A stretch of DNA of 64,000 nt from Pseudooceanicola nanhaiensis DSM 18065 (lineage in GTDB: Bacteria; Pseudomonadota; Alphaproteobacteria; Rhodobacterales; Rhodobacteraceae). The position numbers were made by a program, and so were the translations under genes. The stretch is taken from contig NZ_JHZF01000013.1 of NCBI RefSeq assembly GCF_000688295.1, positions 1,178,001-1,242,000 on the forward strand, in the 5' to 3' direction. The notes beneath the pieces are model-generated. The model was not told the DNA's origin. It saw only the letters and a program-made list of their open reading frames with translations, and did no database searches. The first letter of the stretch is position 1, and every line of letters starts with the position of its first letter. Of the stretch, positions 34,623 through 44,341 are shown piece by piece.

Positions 34623-35471
34623 ATGATCCGTCGCCCGCGCCTGACCCTGAAGACCGTCGCCCTTGCTCTCGCCGTGCCTGTCCTGCCCGCGCTCGCGCAG
34701 GACGAGGGCCGCCGCCTGAGCCATTGCATCGCCATCGCGGATGCGACGCCGGGCGTGGAGTTCATCCACAAGGCCTCGTTCCGCGATCCGGTGCCGGAGT
34801 TCTCGGCCCGGATCAGCTATATCGATCATTCGATGTTCCTGATCCAGACGCCCGGCGGGGTCTCGGCGATCACCGATTACAACGGCTGGCACGGCAACGT
34901 GGACTTCATCCCCGACGTGGTCACGATGAACCACGCCCATTCCAGCCACTGGACCGGCGCGCCCGATCCCGCGATCCCGCACGCGCTCAACGGCTGGTCC
35001 GAGACCTACGGAGAGGCGGCCGACCATTACCTCGACCTCGACGAGATGCTGATCCGCAATGTCTCGACCGACATCCGCTCCATGGGCGGGGTGGAGGAGA
35101 ACGGCAACTCGATCTTCATCTTCGAGGTGGAGGGCCTGTGCATCGGCCATCTCGGCCACCTGCACCACGAGCCGAACGAGGAGCAATATGCCGCGCTCGG
35201 CCGCATCGACGTGCTGATGGCGCCGGTGGACGGGGGGATGACGCTCGACCTGCCGACGATGACGCGGGTGGTGGAGCGGCTGAAAAGCTCGGTGGTGCTG
35301 CCGATGCACTGGTTCTCGGACGCGTCGCTGCGCTGGTTCCTCGAAGGCGTGTCCGACCAGTTCGAGATCGTCGACGACGGGCGGAGCGCGCTGACCGTCT
35401 CGCTGCGCGACCTGCCGTCCCGTCCGACGGTGATCGTCCTCCGGCCGCGGCCCCTGACGGAGCCCGAGTGA
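34623..35471 (+). CDS. Exported metallo-beta-lactamase-fold hydrolase
   Basis: A 282-residue protein with a signal peptide ending near LPALAQ (residue ~26). The body resembles a UlaG-like MBL-fold hydrolase: the metal motif reads NHAHSSHW instead of the usual THxHxDH, and later H residues (GHLGHLHHEP, LPMHWFSD) may complete the site. The absence of the Asp of HxHxDH is unusual, so metal content and activity are unsure. GAGGAGGT precedes the ATG. The substrate is unknown. Confidence 0.72.
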   Translation: MIRRPRLTLKTVALALAVPVLPALAQDEGRRLSHCIAIADATPGVEFIHKASFRDPVPEFSARISYIDHSMFLIQTPGGVSAITDYNGWHGNVDFIPDVVTMNHAHSSHWTGAPDPAIPHALNGWSETYGEAADHYLDLDEMLIRNVSTDIRSMGGVEENGNSIFIFEVEGLCIGHLGHLHHEPNEEQYAALGRIDVLMAPVDGGMTLDLPTMTRVVERLKSSVVLPMHWFSDASLRWFLEGVSDQFEIVDDGRSALTVSLRDLPSRPTVIVLRPRPLTEPE

Positions 35472-35537
35472 CACCGCATCCGTGACGGCGCGCGGCACGG
35501 TCTTTACCGCGCCGGCGCCGGTGATACTGTCGGCGCC

Positions 35538-36956
35538 ATGACCCATGCCCCTGCCGATGCGGCCTTTGCCGACACCCTCCGCGACCGCCTGTCGCCCAAG
35601 GCCTTCCGCGAGGCCGAGCCCCGCTATTTCGAGGAACCGCGCGGCCGCTGGAGTTCTCCGAACGGGCTGGTGCTCGCCCCCGGCGACGTGGAGGAGGTCC
35701 GCACCATCCTGATGGCCGCGAACGAGGCCCGGGTCCGGGTGGTCCCCTATGGCGGCGGCACCGGGCTGGTCGGCGGACAGGTGATCGGCGCCGGTGCCGC
35801 GCCGCTGGTCCTCTCGATGGAGCGGATGAACCGGATCCGGGAGGTTTTCCCGGAGGAGAACGTCATCGTCGCGGAAGCGGGCGTGATCCTGCAGGATCTG
35901 CATGACGCGGCCGAGAAGGTCGATCGGCTGTTCCCGATGTCGCTGGCCGCCAAGGGCACGGCACGGATCGGCGGCAACCTCGCCACCAACGCGGGCGGCG
36001 TGAACGTGCTGCGCTACGGGAACACGCGGGAGCTCTGCCTCGGGCTCGAGGCGGTGCTGCCGGACGGGCGGGTGCTGAGCGGCCTGACGCGGCTCAGGAA
36101 GGACAACACGGGCTATGACCTGCGGAACCTTCTGATCGGGTCCGAGGGCACGCTGGCCGTGATCACGGCCGCGGCGCTGAAGCTTGCGCCGGTGCCGCCG
36201 GAACAGGGCACGGCGATCCTCGTGGTGGAGAGCCCCGAGGCGGCTCTGAGCCTCCTGTCGCTGGCGCGCGGACAGCTGGGCGACGGCGTCTCGGCCTTCG
36301 AGCTGATCGACGGCACCGGGCTCGACTTCCTCGAGGAGACGATGCCGCAGGTGAAGCGGCCCTTCGCACCGGCGCCGCCGTGGATGGTGCTGATCGACGT
36401 CGGGCTCGCCCGCGGCAACGACCCGCAGGAGGCGCTGATGGCGCTTTTCGAGGCGGCGGCCGGGGAGGGCCTCGTCTCGGACGGGGTGATCGCCCAGTCC
36501 GAGGGCCAGCGCGCCGAGCTCTGGGACCTTCGCGAGACGATCCCGCTCGCCAATCGCGAGATCGGCGGCGTCTGTTCGCACGACGTCTCGCTGCCGCTGT
36601 CGGTGATACCGGACTTCATCCGCCGCGGCGCGGAGCTGGTGGCCGGTCTGGGACCGTTCCGGATCAACTGCTTCGGCCACCTCGGCGACGGGAACCTGCA
36701 TTACAACCTGTTCCCGCCGAAGGGCGAGACGCGCGACGCCTACATGCCCCGGACGGCCGAGATCTACGAGGCGGTGCATGACCTCGTCGTCTCGCTCGGC
36801 GGCTCGTTCAGCGCGGAGCATGGCGTCGGGCGGCTGAAGGTCGGGGAACTCGAGCGCTACGGGGATCCGGTCCGGCTGGAGCTGATGCGCGGGATCAAGC
36901 GCCTGTTCGATCCGAACGGCATCATGAACCCCGGCGCGGTGCTGGCCGCGGGCTGA
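35538..36956 (+). CDS. FAD-linked 2-hydroxyacid dehydrogenase (GlcD/D-2-HGDH type)
   Basis: A 472-residue flavoprotein. The FAD_binding_4 fold shows VVPYGGGTGLVGGQ near residue 70 and GGNLATNAGGVNVLRYGNTR near 150. The C-terminal oxidase domain has the metal-binding GHLGDGNLHYN near 375 and the end motif SAEHGVGRLK near 420. These fit D-lactate, glycolate or D-2-hydroxyglutarate dehydrogenases; the single-subunit layout without GlcE/F nearby favours the D-2-hydroxyglutarate type. No ribosome-binding site is seen. Confidence 0.87.
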   Translation: MTHAPADAAFADTLRDRLSPKAFREAEPRYFEEPRGRWSSPNGLVLAPGDVEEVRTILMAANEARVRVVPYGGGTGLVGGQVIGAGAAPLVLSMERMNRIREVFPEENVIVAEAGVILQDLHDAAEKVDRLFPMSLAAKGTARIGGNLATNAGGVNVLRYGNTRELCLGLEAVLPDGRVLSGLTRLRKDNTGYDLRNLLIGSEGTLAVITAAALKLAPVPPEQGTAILVVESPEAALSLLSLARGQLGDGVSAFELIDGTGLDFLEETMPQVKRPFAPAPPWMVLIDVGLARGNDPQEALMALFEAAAGEGLVSDGVIAQSEGQRAELWDLRETIPLANREIGGVCSHDVSLPLSVIPDFIRRGAELVAGLGPFRINCFGHLGDGNLHYNLFPPKGETRDAYMPRTAEIYEAVHDLVVSLGGSFSAEHGVGRLKVGELERYGDPVRLELMRGIKRLFDPNGIMNPGAVLAAG

Positions 36957-36957
36957 G

Positions 36958-37374
36958 CTAGTCCAGGGCCACGCGCAGCCGGTAGCCGACCGTGCGGCCG
37001 CCCTCGCGCGCGTCGCCCCAGAGGTAGAGCCGGAGGGTGTAATCGCCGCTCTCGGCCAGGCTCATCCGGCCGGCACGGCCCTGGGTCCGTCCGACGAACA
37101 TCGCCTCGTAATCCGAGCCCGGCGGCAGGACGTCGAAGAAGACCGGACCCTCGCCCGCGATCACGGCGACATCGGCGCTCATGGTCTGCCCGCTGCGGCC
37201 GCCAAAGTGGTAATCGGCGGTGGCGTGGCCGGTCAGGCTGCTTTCGATCGTCGCGGTGCCCGCCACCGGATCGAGTTCGATCCGGAGGTCTCCGGGCTGG
37301 TGGGCGGCCGCCGGCGTCGCAATCGCGGCGGCGAGGCAGAGGGGGGCGAGGATGTGACGCAGCGGCTTGGGCAT
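36958..37374 (-). CDS. Small periplasmic beta-rich protein of unknown function
   Basis: A 138-residue exported protein with a signal peptide (residues ~1-25, ending AAAHQ). The body has a beta-sandwich pattern and ends SGDYTLRLYLWGDAREGGRT, similar to pre-peptidase C-terminal (PPC)-like domains or the g-type lysozyme inhibitor fold. AGGAG lies 8 bases before the ATG at 37374. The stop is one base past the convergent dehydrogenase stop. The function is not known. Confidence 0.7.
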   Translation of the reverse strand: MPKPLRHILAPLCLAAAIATPAAAHQPGDLRIELDPVAGTATIESSLTGHATADYHFGGRSGQTMSADVAVIAGEGPVFFDVLPPGSDYEAMFVGRTQGRAGRMSLAESGDYTLRLYLWGDAREGGRTVGYRLRVALD

Positions 37375-37472
37375 GGGGATGGCTCCTGCACCGACGGGGA
37401 TCCTGCGAGGATCGCGCGAAACGGTGAGTCTGCCAAGCCCGTTGCGCCGCCCCCGGGGCGGCGCCCGGGGAA

Positions 37473-37547
37473 TGTCCGGGGCGCGGGCATCGAGCCCGCG
37501 CCCCGGACATGGCGCGCCGCGCGGGGATATTTCCGGCAAGAGGAAGC
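37473..37547. repeat. Dispersed intergenic hairpin element, copy 2
   Basis: A perfect 16-bp hairpin, TGTCCGGGGCGCGGGC (37473-37488) with its complement at 37494-37509, around the loop ATCGA is followed by GCGGGGATATTTCCGGCAAG and AGGAAGC. It repeats copy 1 (14551-14620) in loop, inner stem and downstream box. Confidence 0.75.
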
Positions 37548-37553
37548 GGGCGG

Positions 37554-38225
37554 TCAGCCCGTGGGCATCACGAAGACCTCGCGCACGTCCGCATGGGCCG
37601 GGCGGGTGAGCGCGAAGAGGACCGCTTCGGCGATGTCCTCGGGCTTCAGCTTGTCGGGCTTGGCCTCGTCGAAGAAGGGCGTGTCGACCATGCCGGGCGC
37701 GATCACCGTGCAGCGGCCGCCCCATTCGCGCATCTCCTCGGACATGTTGCCGCCGTAGCCGTGCACGAACCATTTGGTGGCCCCGTAGACCGAGCCCGCG
37801 ATATGGCGGCGACCCGCGGCGGAGCCGGTCAGGACGAGGTGCCCCTTCGTCTTGCGCAGCTCGGGCAGGGCGGCGCGGGCGGTGTGCAGCAGGCCGAGGA
37901 TGTTGAGCTCGATGAGCCCGCGGAGATCGTCGGGGTCGGCCTTCTCGGTCCCGGCCGTCTTCAAGCCGCGGCCCGCATTGGCGAAGGCCGCGTCGAGCCC
38001 GCCGAACTGCGCCGTGGTGCGGGCGACGGCGTCCTCGACCGCGGCAAGGTCGGTGACGTCGCCCTCGATCGCGAGCGCCCGGTCGCCGAGTTCCTCCGCC
38101 AGTGTCTCGAGCTTGTCGGCCGACCGCGCGACGAGCGCGACGTTCCAGCCCTGCGCCACCGCCTCGCGCGCGGTGGCCGCGCCGATGCCGGACGAGGCGC
38201 CGGTGATGAGAAGGGTGCGTGCCAT
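37554..38225 (-). CDS. Short-chain dehydrogenase/reductase (SDR)
   Basis: A 223-residue classical SDR. The cofactor motif is TGASSGIG at residues 8-15, NAG near 87, and the catalytic YxxxK is YGATK near 156. The Arg after the Gly motif (VARSADK) suggests NADP preference. A short-chain oxidoreductase is certain; its substrate is not. It ends 7 bases past the dispersed hairpin element. Confidence 0.88.
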   Translation of the reverse strand: MARTLLITGASSGIGAATAREAVAQGWNVALVARSADKLETLAEELGDRALAIEGDVTDLAAVEDAVARTTAQFGGLDAAFANAGRGLKTAGTEKADPDDLRGLIELNILGLLHTARAALPELRKTKGHLVLTGSAAGRRHIAGSVYGATKWFVHGYGGNMSEEMREWGGRCTVIAPGMVDTPFFDEAKPDKLKPEDIAEAVLFALTRPAHADVREVFVMPTG

Positions 38226-38310
38226 GGGGGGCCTCCTGTGCTGTGCGTTTCGGGCAGGAGGGTGGCCCCGGGACGGGCGAAGGCAAGGGACGGCGCGCGC
38301 TGTCCCGGCG

Positions 38311-38844
38311 TCAGAGCCCGTCGAAGGCGCAGAGCGTGTGGAGCGTCATGCCCAGACCCTCGAGCCGCTTGCGGCCGCCGAGCTCGGGCAGGTCGATGAT
38401 GAAGGCGCAGCCCGCGATCACCCCGCCCAGCTGTTCGATCAGCGCGATCCCGGCCTCGGCGGTGCCGCCGGTGGCGAGCAGGTCGTCGACCAGCAGGATC
38501 GTCTCGCCGGCCGCGATGGCATCGTCGTGGATCTCGACCTCGGCCTCGCCGTATTCCAGCTGGTACTTGCGCGAGAGCGTCGCGGCGGGCAGCTTGCCCG
38601 CCTTGCGCACCGGCACGAAGCCGCAGGAGAGCTGGTGCGCCACCGCGCCGCCAAGGATGAAGCCGCGCGCCTCGAGGCCCACCACCTTGTCGATCCGCCG
38701 CCCGGCCCAGGGCGCGACCAGCCGGTCGACCGCCATGCGGAAGCCGCGCGGGTCGGCGAAGAGCGTGGTCACGTCCCGGAAGAGGATGCCCTCGTGCGGG
38801 AAGTCGGGGATGGTGCGGATGTAGTCGCGCAGGTCGTCGGACAT
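38311..38844 (-). CDS. apt: Adenine phosphoribosyltransferase
   Basis: A 177-residue type I phosphoribosyltransferase that salvages adenine to AMP. The PRPP-binding motif is [17 protein letters not shown] near residue 120, and the N-terminal hood region reads [19 protein letters not shown] 38844 gives the usual APT length; a much longer open frame upstream is spurious. It and mtnP (39923) are on the same strand with two rightward genes between them. Confidence 0.95.
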   Translation of the reverse strand: MSDDLRDYIRTIPDFPHEGILFRDVTTLFADPRGFRMAVDRLVAPWAGRRIDKVVGLEARGFILGGAVAHQLSCGFVPVRKAGKLPAATLSRKYQLEYGEAEVEIHDDAIAAGETILLVDDLLATGGTAEAGIALIEQLGGVIAGCAFIIDLPELGGRKRLEGLGMTLHTLCAFDGL

Positions 38845-39056
38845 GGGGATCCGTTGCTTTTCCGTGGGTCGGGGCATTCCTTCCCACGAGGCGCGGTCAA
38901 AGTCCACGCGGAATTCCGGCAGCCTGCGCGGGGCGACCGGTTGTCGAAATTTGATCGACTCAACCAAAGGTGGTATGGTGCCCCATTCCAGACGATCCCG
39001 CGGGCCATTAGCCCCGCGCAAGACCCCCAGATCATTCCATTCAAGGTCCATTCGCC

Positions 39057-39170
39057 ATGAGATATCTGCTTCCGCTCCTTCTGCTTCTTGCCGCACCCGC
39101 CCTGCGCGCGGACGACGGCTGTTCCGACAAGCATTACCGCTGCGCCCCCGGCGTCTGCTGCCCCAGGTGA
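39057..39170 (+). CDS. Small secreted Cys-rich peptide (37 residues)
   Basis: A short frame of 37 codons. Residues 1-18 are a signal peptide ([18 protein letters not shown]) and the mature part is 19 residues with four Cys in the pattern C-x6-C-x4-CC, enough for two disulfides. A ribosome-binding AAGGT lies about 10 bases upstream. The stop is 10 bases before the ATG of the downstream membrane-protein gene, so the two look co-transcribed. No known family is recognised; it is too short to be listed by most gene callers. Confidence 0.6.
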   Translation: MRYLLPLLLLLAAPALRADDGCSDKHYRCAPGVCCPR

Positions 39171-39180
39171 GGGCGCGACC

Positions 39181-39915
39181 ATGCTGCGGACATTTATGAT
39201 AACGCTGGCGAGTTTCGTCGCCGCCCTGGTCGCGTTCTCGTTCCTGATGGGCGTCAGCAAGATGGACGTCTCGATCAAGCACGAGATGCAGCGCCATGTC
39301 GTCGCCGAGCCCTTCGAGGCGGGCGACGTGATCGAGGTCTCGCCGGACGGGCAGCGCATCCTCTCGGTGCTCTGCCCGTCGCGGCTGCCCGCCGCCAAGC
39401 GGCTCTCGACCGAGGTGCAATCGGGTTATTACAACATCGTCGACCGCTCGCAGGAGAAGTTCATCGCCTTCGTGCGGAACATGCAGGGCGTGCTGGGCGT
39501 GCCGGTGACCGAAGCGACGCCGCTGCCCTTCTCGGACATGCTGCCCTTCGTGGGCGAGGTGAACCGCGTCTCGGGCGATTTCGAGGAGATGCTGGACACG
39601 GCGTGCTTCTGCCGGATCGCCCGCGCGGTGGTCGAAGCCCGGAGCATCGCCTGCGTGGTCGAGAAATCGCTGGTCGAGACCGAGCTTGTGACCAGCCCCA
39701 CCGGGCCGCTGCTGAAGCGCCGGACGATGGGGCTGTCCTTCCGCGAGGCGCCTTACGAGTTCGACGATCTCTCGGCGCTCGAACCGCTCTGCCCCGGGCT
39801 CAACACGGCTGCCATCGCGCCGAAATCGCAGCAATGCGTCGGGCAGAGCGGGTTCACCTTCGACGTGCGGGCGAAATCCAGGATCGGGCTGATCCGGGAG
39901 ATCGCGCTCGACTGA
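39181..39915 (+). CDS. Membrane-anchored protein of unknown function
   Basis: A 244-residue protein with one N-terminal hydrophobic helix (residues ~4-24); the remainder is soluble and probably periplasmic. Six Cys are present, including the pair CFC near residue 141 and others near 62, 158, 205 and 220, spaced as if for disulfides or a metal site. AGGG precedes the ATG at 39181. It follows the Cys-rich peptide gene by 10 bases and converges on mtnP. No domain is recognised. Confidence 0.7.
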   Translation: MLRTFMITLASFVAALVAFSFLMGVSKMDVSIKHEMQRHVVAEPFEAGDVIEVSPDGQRILSVLCPSRLPAAKRLSTEVQSGYYNIVDRSQEKFIAFVRNMQGVLGVPVTEATPLPFSDMLPFVGEVNRVSGDFEEMLDTACFCRIARAVVEARSIACVVEKSLVETELVTSPTGPLLKRRTMGLSFREAPYEFDDLSALEPLCPGLNTAAIAPKSQQCVGQSGFTFDVRAKSRIGLIREIALD

Positions 39916-39922
39916 CGGAGGC

Positions 39923-40792
<870 letters not shown>

Positions 40793-40881
40793 GCTCTGCC
40801 CCTGTCGTTTCGGGGCGATCCTATCGCAGCGCGCGCGGGGGGCAATCGCCCCCGGCCCGCAGGGGGCCGATTTCGCGGCGC

Positions 40882-41985
40882 TCAGGCCGTCGACGCCGGA
40901 TCGGGCAGCGGATTCCAGTCGAAGACCGCCCGGACGATGCCGTGATCCGTGGCCCCGATCGCCTGATGGCTCTCGCGGTTGAGGTGGTCGTTGACCACCT
41001 CCATGTCCCGGAAGCTCCAGCGCCGCTTGCGGGAGTGGTCGTAGAACTCCTCGGACACCAGGATGTGGTCGAGGCTCTCGCGCTTGTTCTCGAAGATATG
41101 CGTGTAATAGACGTGCCGGAGCGAGCGGTATTGCTGCAGCCGCTCGACCGTGTAGAGCCCCTTGTCCGACGTGCCCCCGGCGCGGGATTTCGACGACAGC
41201 CGGTAGGGCGGCGCGCCGGTGACGAGCTCGGTCGTCACGCTCAGCGAATCGTCGTTGAGATCGCCCATCACCACCGTGGGGGAAAGGTCGTCCTCCTCGA
41301 CCGAGGTCATCGTCTCGTCCAGCAGCGCGCGCAGCGCGGCGGCTTCCATCACCCGCCGGATGTGCGATGTCGCCGCCCTAGTGAGCTCGGCGTAGCGCGC
41401 CAGAGCCACGGGCAGGGGCCGCGCGAAGGACAGGCGGTTCGGACCCTTCGATTTCAGATGCGCCACGTAGATCGTCACCGGCGGCGGCGTCGGCGACGTC
41501 CCTTCGGACTGGATGCGGGCCCGCAGCACCGGGCGCGAGAACTGGCCGATCGTGACGGTGATCTCCTCCTGCGCGCCCTGGGTCTCGCGCAGGCCGTCGA
41601 AGGTGAAATCCGCGGGGAAGTCCGCGATCCACTCCGCGCCGGGCAGAAGCTGGCTTTCGCCGTGGCGGTCCCTGCGCACGGCCAGCGCCACCTGCGGGCG
41701 TCCCCGGCCGGGGGCGTCGCGGGCGACGAGGTCGTACCGGTCGAGCAGGCGCGCCTCCTCGAACAGGTCGCGCAGGGCGCGGGCGGACCAGAGCTCCTGG
41801 AAGGCGATGACCTCGGCCTCGATCTCGCGCAGGCGCGCGGCGAGCCAGACAAGGCGCATCCGGTATTCCGCCTGCCCCTCGGGCGTGTCGGGGAGGGGCG
41901 GGTCGGTGTCGTAGGTGATCCCGCCCGGCACCTGCAGGTTCAGCAGGTTGATCGTGGCGAAGGACAGGTCGCGCATGTTGGGCAT
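40882..41985 (-). CDS. Endonuclease/exonuclease/phosphatase family protein
   Basis: A 367-residue protein of the EEP (DNase I-like) superfamily. The N-terminal INLLNLQ is the metal-binding Asn region, VIAFQELW carries the catalytic Glu, VMGDLNDD the paired Asp/Asn, and ATDHGIV the C-terminal Asp-His. It has no signal peptide. The ribosome-binding site GAGGAGGG lies 5 bases before the ATG. Substrate (DNA, RNA or phospholipid) is unknown. Confidence 0.85.
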   Translation of the reverse strand: MPNMRDLSFATINLLNLQVPGGITYDTDPPLPDTPEGQAEYRMRLVWLAARLREIEAEVIAFQELWSARALRDLFEEARLLDRYDLVARDAPGRGRPQVALAVRRDRHGESQLLPGAEWIADFPADFTFDGLRETQGAQEEITVTIGQFSRPVLRARIQSEGTSPTPPPVTIYVAHLKSKGPNRLSFARPLPVALARYAELTRAATSHIRRVMEAAALRALLDETMTSVEEDDLSPTVVMGDLNDDSLSVTTELVTGAPPYRLSSKSRAGGTSDKGLYTVERLQQYRSLRHVYYTHIFENKRESLDHILVSEEFYDHSRKRRWSFRDMEVVNDHLNRESHQAIGATDHGIVRAVFDWNPLPDPASTA

Positions 41986-42073
41986 CGCGCCCTCCTCTGA
42001 CAGCTGGTCCGTGCCGCCAGTCTAGACGCGATGCCCCCGGGGGCGAATAGGGGTATTCCGGACCCCGCGCCGG

Positions 42074-42679
42074 TCAGTCGTCCGGGCGCTTGAGGCTGAA
42101 GAGCTCGGAGATCTTCGCGTAGTCGCGATAGCCCAGGCGGGTCAGCGGCTGGTAGGTGGTCACGTCGAAGATCCCGTCGCGCAGGCAGTCGTCGCGCATG
42201 TGGACGCCCGTGACCTCGCCGAAGACGGTGAAGTTGGCCTCGCCCGGCAGCTTCACGATCTCGGTCAGGCGGCATTCGAGCGCGGCGGGGGCGGCGGCCA
42301 CGTAGGGGCAGTTCACCGTCTTCGCCTCGGCCTTCTCGATGCCGGCCTCGACGAATTCGTCGGTGCCCGCCGGGAAGCCGGCCGAAGAGACGTTCATGAC
42401 GTCGCGCATCGCGTATTCCACGATGTTCACGCAGAAGACCCCGGTCTCGCGGATCACGGCGACGCTGTCCTTGGTCCCGTCCCGGTCCTCCTTGGCCGAG
42501 GTCGAGGCGAACATCACCTGCGGCGGCACGTAGGCCACGGCGTTGAAGAAGGAATAGGGGGCCAGGTTGTCGCGGCCGTCGCTGTCGCGGGTCGAGATCC
42601 AGCCGATCGGACGCGGCGTGACGATGGCGTTGAACGGATTGTGCGGCAGGCCGTGGCCGTCTTTCGGTTCGTAGAACAA
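42074..42679 (-). CDS. Flavin reductase-like FMN-binding protein
   Basis: A 201-residue split-barrel FMN protein. The N-terminal half has PFNAIVTPRPIGWISTRD and the FMN-contacting NLAPYSFFNAVAYVPPQVMF, both standard for the flavoredoxin/flavin reductase group. The start is TTG (MFYEPKDGHG), supported by GGGGAG at the correct distance; there is no nearby ATG. The electron donor and partner oxygenase are not evident. Confidence 0.88.
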   Translation of the reverse strand: MFYEPKDGHGLPHNPFNAIVTPRPIGWISTRDSDGRDNLAPYSFFNAVAYVPPQVMFASTSAKEDRDGTKDSVAVIRETGVFCVNIVEYAMRDVMNVSSAGFPAGTDEFVEAGIEKAEAKTVNCPYVAAAPAALECRLTEIVKLPGEANFTVFGEVTGVHMRDDCLRDGIFDVTTYQPLTRLGYRDYAKISELFSLKRPDD

Positions 42680-42759
42680 AAGTGTCTCCCCGGGTGTGTG
42701 TTTGCCCCGCTGATAGCGTCATGCTAGGCCCCTTGGCCAGAACAAGATGAGGCAGGCCG

Positions 42760-43245
42760 GTGTACACCTTCGCACAGGAAGCGCCCGAGGATTGGTGGGA
42801 GGTCGAGGCGCTCTTCGACCTGTGTTTCGCGCCCGGACGGACGGCCCTGTCGTCCTACCGCCTGCGCGAGAACGTGCCGCAGGTGGCAGAGCTGTCCCGC
42901 GTGGCGCGCGACGGGGACGGAACCCTCGCGGGGGCGATCCGCTACTGGCCGGTCCGGGTGGGGCGCCGGATGACGCTGCTGCTGGGCCCCGTGGCGGTTC
43001 ACCCGACCCGTCAGGGCGAGGGGCTGGCGGCCGAACTCATCCGGCACTCGCTGGCGCTCGGCACCGCGCGGGGCTGGGAAAGGGTGATGCTCGTGGGCGA
43101 CGAGCCCTATTACCGCCGCTTCGGATTCACCCGGCTCGAGGGCGTGCTGATGCCGCCGCCGACCAACCCGGACCGTGTCCTGGGGCTGGAGCTGACGCCC
43201 GGCGCATGGGCCGGCGTGACGGGCACGGTGGAACGTCCCTATTGA
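42760..43245 (+). CDS. GNAT N-acetyltransferase
   Basis: A 161-residue acetyltransferase with the acetyl-CoA motif LLLGPVAVHPTRQGEGLAAE near residues 72-91 and the end motif YYRRFGFTRLEG near 127, typical of the YhbS-like group. It starts with GTG. It does not resemble the RimJ-type protein at 32022, so it has a different substrate. Confidence 0.88.
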   Translation: MYTFAQEAPEDWWEVEALFDLCFAPGRTALSSYRLRENVPQVAELSRVARDGDGTLAGAIRYWPVRVGRRMTLLLGPVAVHPTRQGEGLAAELIRHSLALGTARGWERVMLVGDEPYYRRFGFTRLEGVLMPPPTNPDRVLGLELTPGAWAGVTGTVERPY

Positions 43246-43296
43246 AATCCCGCGCCCGGGGACGATGTTCTAAGGGCGTTTGCCCGAGGATATCCC

Positions 43297-44061
43297 ATGG
43301 ACGACACCCCCGAACTGCCGCAGCCGGTCAAGGCCGAACTCGACATGCTCGCCCGCCGCTACAAGCGCGCCGGCGGGCTTGGCATGCAGGTTCTGAACGT
43401 GATCGGCGTGACCGCCGAGAGCCTGATCGACCGCCTTCCGAAGGAGCTGCGCGGCCGGCTGGACCGCGCGACCGAGGTCGCCCTCGCGGCCGGGATGCGG
43501 ACCGCGCACGGCTCGCGCGGGATGCTGAAGGACCAGCCCGACTGGCTGAACAGCGCCTTCACCACGGCCATGGGCGCGGCGGGGGGCTTCGGCGGCCTGC
43601 CGACGGCGATGGCCGAGATCCCGGTGACCACGATGGTGCTCCTGCGGATCATCGAGGGCGTCGCGGCCGAGCACGGTTTCGACACCGAATCCGAGAACGT
43701 GCAGTTCGACGTGATCCAGGTCTTCGCCGCCGCGGGTCCGCTGGGCCGGGGCGAGGGGGCGGACCTCGGGTTCCTGACATCCCGCATGGCGCTTTCGGGG
43801 GGGACCGTGCGCGCGATGATCACCCGCGTCGCGCCGCGCTTCGCGACCGTGCTCGGCCAGAAGCTGGCCGCCCAGACCGTCCCGGTGCTGGGCGCCATGG
43901 CGGGGGCGGCGACGAACTATGCCTTCACCAGCTATTACAACGAGATGGCGCATGTGCATTTCGGGCTGAGACGGCTCGCGATCGAGGCCGACTTGCCGCA
44001 TGACGACCTGGTGGAGCACCTTCGGGTGCGGATCGAACGGCCACGGGTGAAGGCGGCCTGA
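43297..44061 (+). CDS. EcsC family protein
   Basis: A 254-residue helical protein with Gly/Ala-rich amphipathic stretches (TTAMGAAGGFGGLPTAMAEI, then TTMVLLRIIEGVAAEHGF) and GAMAGAATNYAFTSYYNEMA near the C-terminus. These are hallmarks of the EcsC family, whose role is unknown. It is named from B. subtilis EcsC, encoded with an ABC transporter; no transporter is nearby here. It is probably membrane-associated. Confidence 0.8.
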   Translation: MDDTPELPQPVKAELDMLARRYKRAGGLGMQVLNVIGVTAESLIDRLPKELRGRLDRATEVALAAGMRTAHGSRGMLKDQPDWLNSAFTTAMGAAGGFGGLPTAMAEIPVTTMVLLRIIEGVAAEHGFDTESENVQFDVIQVFAAAGPLGRGEGADLGFLTSRMALSGGTVRAMITRVAPRFATVLGQKLAAQTVPVLGAMAGAATNYAFTSYYNEMAHVHFGLRRLAIEADLPHDDLVEHLRVRIERPRVKAA

Positions 44062-44292
44062 CCGTCCGGGCCGACGGTTCGGCCTGTGCGCCGGTCCGGC
44101 TTTGCCGGGGCGCGCGGACGTGACCCGGTGGTGATTGCGGAAATCACGCGCGCTGGTCATGGGGCGGAACAGGGCCGAGGCCCCGCCCGCGGACATCGGT
44201 CGCGGCCTGCGCCAGCGCCTGTCAGGCGAAGGTCTTCCCCGGGGCGCCGCCCGCGCGGCGGCTCGCCCCGGGGCTCCGCCCGTTCGCCGCTC

Positions 44293-44333
44293 GGAACGTC
44301 CACTGGACGTTCCGCCGGCCGCAGGGCGGCCGG
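44293..44333. repeat. Tandem perfect palindromes downstream of ptsP
   Basis: GGAACGTCCA-C-TGGACGTTCC (44293-44313, 10-bp arms) is followed at once by CCGGCCGC-AGG-GCGGCCGG (44315-44333, 8-bp arms). They lie 9 bases past the ptsP stop and in a 280-base spacer with no gene. They probably terminate or stabilise the ptsP transcript; no T-run follows. Confidence 0.6.
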
Positions 44334-44341
44334 ATCGCGGC

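Noticed and set aside
31962-36821. A 1619-codon open frame on the minus strand
   Set aside because: It runs through genes on both strands (sulP in another frame, MBL, FAD dehydrogenase) and its translation is Arg/Ala/Gly-rich without domain features; it is a high-GC shadow frame.
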